From Methanospirillum purgamenti (GTDB taxonomy: Archaea > Halobacteriota > Methanomicrobia > Methanomicrobiales > Methanospirillaceae): a stretch of 64,000 bases of DNA. Position numbers and translations under genes: made by a program. This document shows positions 62,693 to 64,000 of the stretch, in pieces. Every line of letters begins with the position of its first letter. The first letter of the stretch is position 1. The stretch lies in the NCBI RefSeq assembly GCF_018502485.1, contig NZ_CP075546.1; one strand, written 5' to 3'. The notes below the pieces were generated by a model, which worked only from the letters and a program-made list of their open reading frames with translations, was not told the DNA's origin and ran no database searches.

Positions 62693-63160
62693 ATGAGTTT
62701 ATCAATAAAAAACCAAGGTCTTATTCTGAAAACAGTTATTGCAGCCACAATCATTCTCATAACAGCATGTGGAATCTGCTATGCTGAGGAATCAAACGGA
62801 ACAGAGTCCTCAACCGTAGAGAAAATTGAAGTCTATCATTTCCACCCTACAAATGGATGTTATACCTGTACAAATATGGGAAATAACGCTGAAGACGCTG
62901 TAAAGACATACTTCCCGGATGAACTGGAAAGCAAAAAAATCGTCTTTGGTCATATAAATTTTCAGGACCCGGCAAATGCTGAACTGGTAAAGCAGTACGA
63001 GGTAACAGGATCTTCATTGATGATTGGTGTCTATGATAAAGACGGTTTTCATAAAGAAGAGAATATTAAGGTCTGGTACCTGGCTGGCAAAAAAGATGAA
63101 TCCATGACATATTTAAAAGAACTTATTGAAAAGCGCTTTGCCGGTGACTTTTCAGAATAA
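62693..63160 (+). CDS. ArsF-family exported protein, second copy
   Basis: 155 aa with a signal peptide (about 10-30, ending CGICYAEE) and an excellent GGAGGA site. It shares the ArsF fingerprint: VYHFHPTNGCYTCTNMG with CxxC, then YFPDEL, VFGHINFQDP and SSLMIGVYDKDGF. Clearly paralogous to the ArsF at 59780 and on the same strand, separated by IS copy 2. Without a lipobox it may be soluble or TM-anchored. The gene 27 bp downstream is a thioredoxin-CcdA fusion, parallel to the arsF-arsG pair. Confidence 0.75.
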   Translation: MSLSIKNQGLILKTVIAATIILITACGICYAEESNGTESSTVEKIEVYHFHPTNGCYTCTNMGNNAEDAVKTYFPDELESKKIVFGHINFQDPANAELVKQYEVTGSSLMIGVYDKDGFHKEENIKVWYLAGKKDESMTYLKELIEKRFAGDFSE

Positions 63161-63186
63161 TCATTTTTCCGGAATTGTGTTCTGTT

Positions 63187-64000
63187 ATGTTTTCACACAA
63201 CAACCCCCGGATCGCACTGATATCTGTCCTTATCTTTTCCCTTCTTTCACTCATTGTTGTTTCCCCCTCTCTTGGAGCAATGTATGCAGTGAATGGAAGT
63301 GAAATCAGTCCTGACAGTTTATCTGATCTGATCCAATCAGATCCTACGTTACTATCCGGCAGCCTCCCCCCTTCCCAGGTAATATTTTTCTTTAACACTC
63401 ATTGCGGAGCCTGTCATGATGCTATGGCATTTCTTGATGGATTTGCCCCAAATCATACTGAAATGACACTCCTCAGGTATGATCTTTTCAATAGTACTGA
63501 AAACCGGACCATTTTTGAGAGTTACAAGAAGACATACAACCGGAATTTTCTTTCGGTCCCCTCTCTTATTATCGGAAATGTTTCTGTTGAGGGAGTTCAG
63601 GACATCAGTAATCACCTGGAGGAACTGTTAGTTCTTCAGAAACAGCACAGTGGTTCCTCTGATCTCTTTTCCAATATCTTTACATCCCCGTCTCTGACTT
63701 CGGACTCACCATCCGGAGAGATCCCCTTGTTGCTTATCATTGGAGCCGGGCTTCTTGATGGGATCAATCCCTGTGCATTTGCTGTTCTGGTATTCCTGCT
63801 CGTTTACCTGATGGCACAAAAAAGCAGGAAAATGATGCTGACTGCCGGCCTTGTCTATACAGGAGCAGTCTTTATTTTCTATTACCTTTCAGGACTTGGT
63901 ATCTTCACAATTATCCAGACTACGGGAGCTACAACTATCTTTTCATTCGTTGCCGGATGTATTGCTCTCATTGCCGGTCTGGTAATGGTTAAGGACGCTC
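63187..64000 (+). CDS. Thioredoxin-like/CcdA fusion membrane protein (3' end beyond window)
   Basis: Reads open from an ATG at 63187 to the edge (271 codons). A signal/TM (about 10-30), then a thioredoxin-like domain with CGAC (Cys73, Cys76) in FFFNTHCGACHDA, paralogous to the protein at 57251, a linker, and from about 180 a CcdA-type membrane domain beginning IPLLLIIGAGLLDGINPCAF. In DsbD, CcdA-like and thioredoxin-like modules pass electrons to extracytoplasmic targets. This one would do so for the adjacent ArsF-like protein (inference). The C-terminus is missing, so the TM count is not known. Confidence 0.85.
   Translation, partial: MFSHNNPRIALISVLIFSLLSLIVVSPSLGAMYAVNGSEISPDSLSDLIQSDPTLLSGSLPPSQVIFFFNTHCGACHDAMAFLDGFAPNHTEMTLLRYDLFNSTENRTIFESYKKTYNRNFLSVPSLIIGNVSVEGVQDISNHLEELLVLQKQHSGSSDLFSNIFTSPSLTSDSPSGEIPLLLIIGAGLLDGINPCAFAVLVFLLVYLMAQKSRKMMLTAGLVYTGAVFIFYYLSGLGIFTIIQTTGATTIFSFVAGCIALIAGLVMVKDA

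Noticed and set aside
1..64000. CRISPR arrays, rRNA genes, phage structural or conjugation genes
   Set aside because: No regular direct-repeat arrays, rRNA-like blocks or phage/plasmid hallmark genes were seen.

Overview
The window comes from a methanogenic euryarchaeon, most likely Methanomicrobiales and probably Methanospirillum-like (inference). The evidence is an F420-type formate dehydrogenase (fdhA-fdhB), a TATA-binding protein gene, an archaeal Lhr-type helicase operon, a large SBBP/PKD surface protein, a CHASE4 sensor kinase with the HDILN phospho-acceptor motif common in methanogens, and an archaeal IleRS. Most genes are intact. The only clear wreckage is a methyltransferase remnant (26.5-26.8 kb) and one gene tail replaced by an insertion sequence (57.0 kb).

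Layout. 0-8.2 kb (minus strand): a tight MoxR / DUF58 / VWA / BatD-like / small Cys protein / DUF2207 run that reads towards ileS, which is cut by the window edge. 8.3-15.6 kb: an MFS exporter and an 1872-residue secreted protein with SBBP repeats, nine PKD domains and three C-terminal repeats. 15.8-22.8 kb: an RPA-associated-like protein, an ICC-like phosphoesterase and an Lhr-type helicase in one operon, then TBP, an acyl-CoA synthetase and tRNA-Leu(CAG). 22.8-35.3 kb: sensing and surface functions, namely a CHASE4-PAS kinase, secreted proteins of unknown role, a periplasmic-binding-protein/C13-peptidase fusion with a second binding protein, a C69 dipeptidase, and an M50-like membrane protein that lacks its catalytic Glu. 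35.4-45.5 kb: a cation-linked cluster containing a DUF2202 protein, a DUF4405 protein, a P-type ATPase, two small secreted His/Cys-rich proteins, an HTH-FHA regulator overlapping a four-TM Ser/Thr kinase, a CDF transporter and KUP. 45.5-54 kb: a C1A peptidase, a 1.2-kb non-coding stretch with nested hairpins, rubredoxin, an EVE protein, fdhAB, an iron-sulfur flavoprotein and a DUF166 protein. 54-64 kb: an arsenic-resistance island carrying two sequence-identical, oppositely oriented IS110-family elements.

Two multi-gene systems look most worth pursuing. (1) The kinase/HTH-FHA/P-type ATPase cluster. The kinase has a His/Gly-rich loop between its first two TM segments, the neighbouring small secreted proteins are His/Cys-rich, and a palindrome of the form AACC-N4/5-GGTT lies upstream of both the ATPase and the regulator. 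(2) The arsenic island. Besides canonical ArsC, two ArsR and ACR3, it carries two ArsF-like proteins, two thioredoxin-like modules with a CGxC motif, and two CcdA/ArsG-type membrane modules. That pattern suggests a duplicated extracytoplasmic thiol relay tied to arsenic detoxification.
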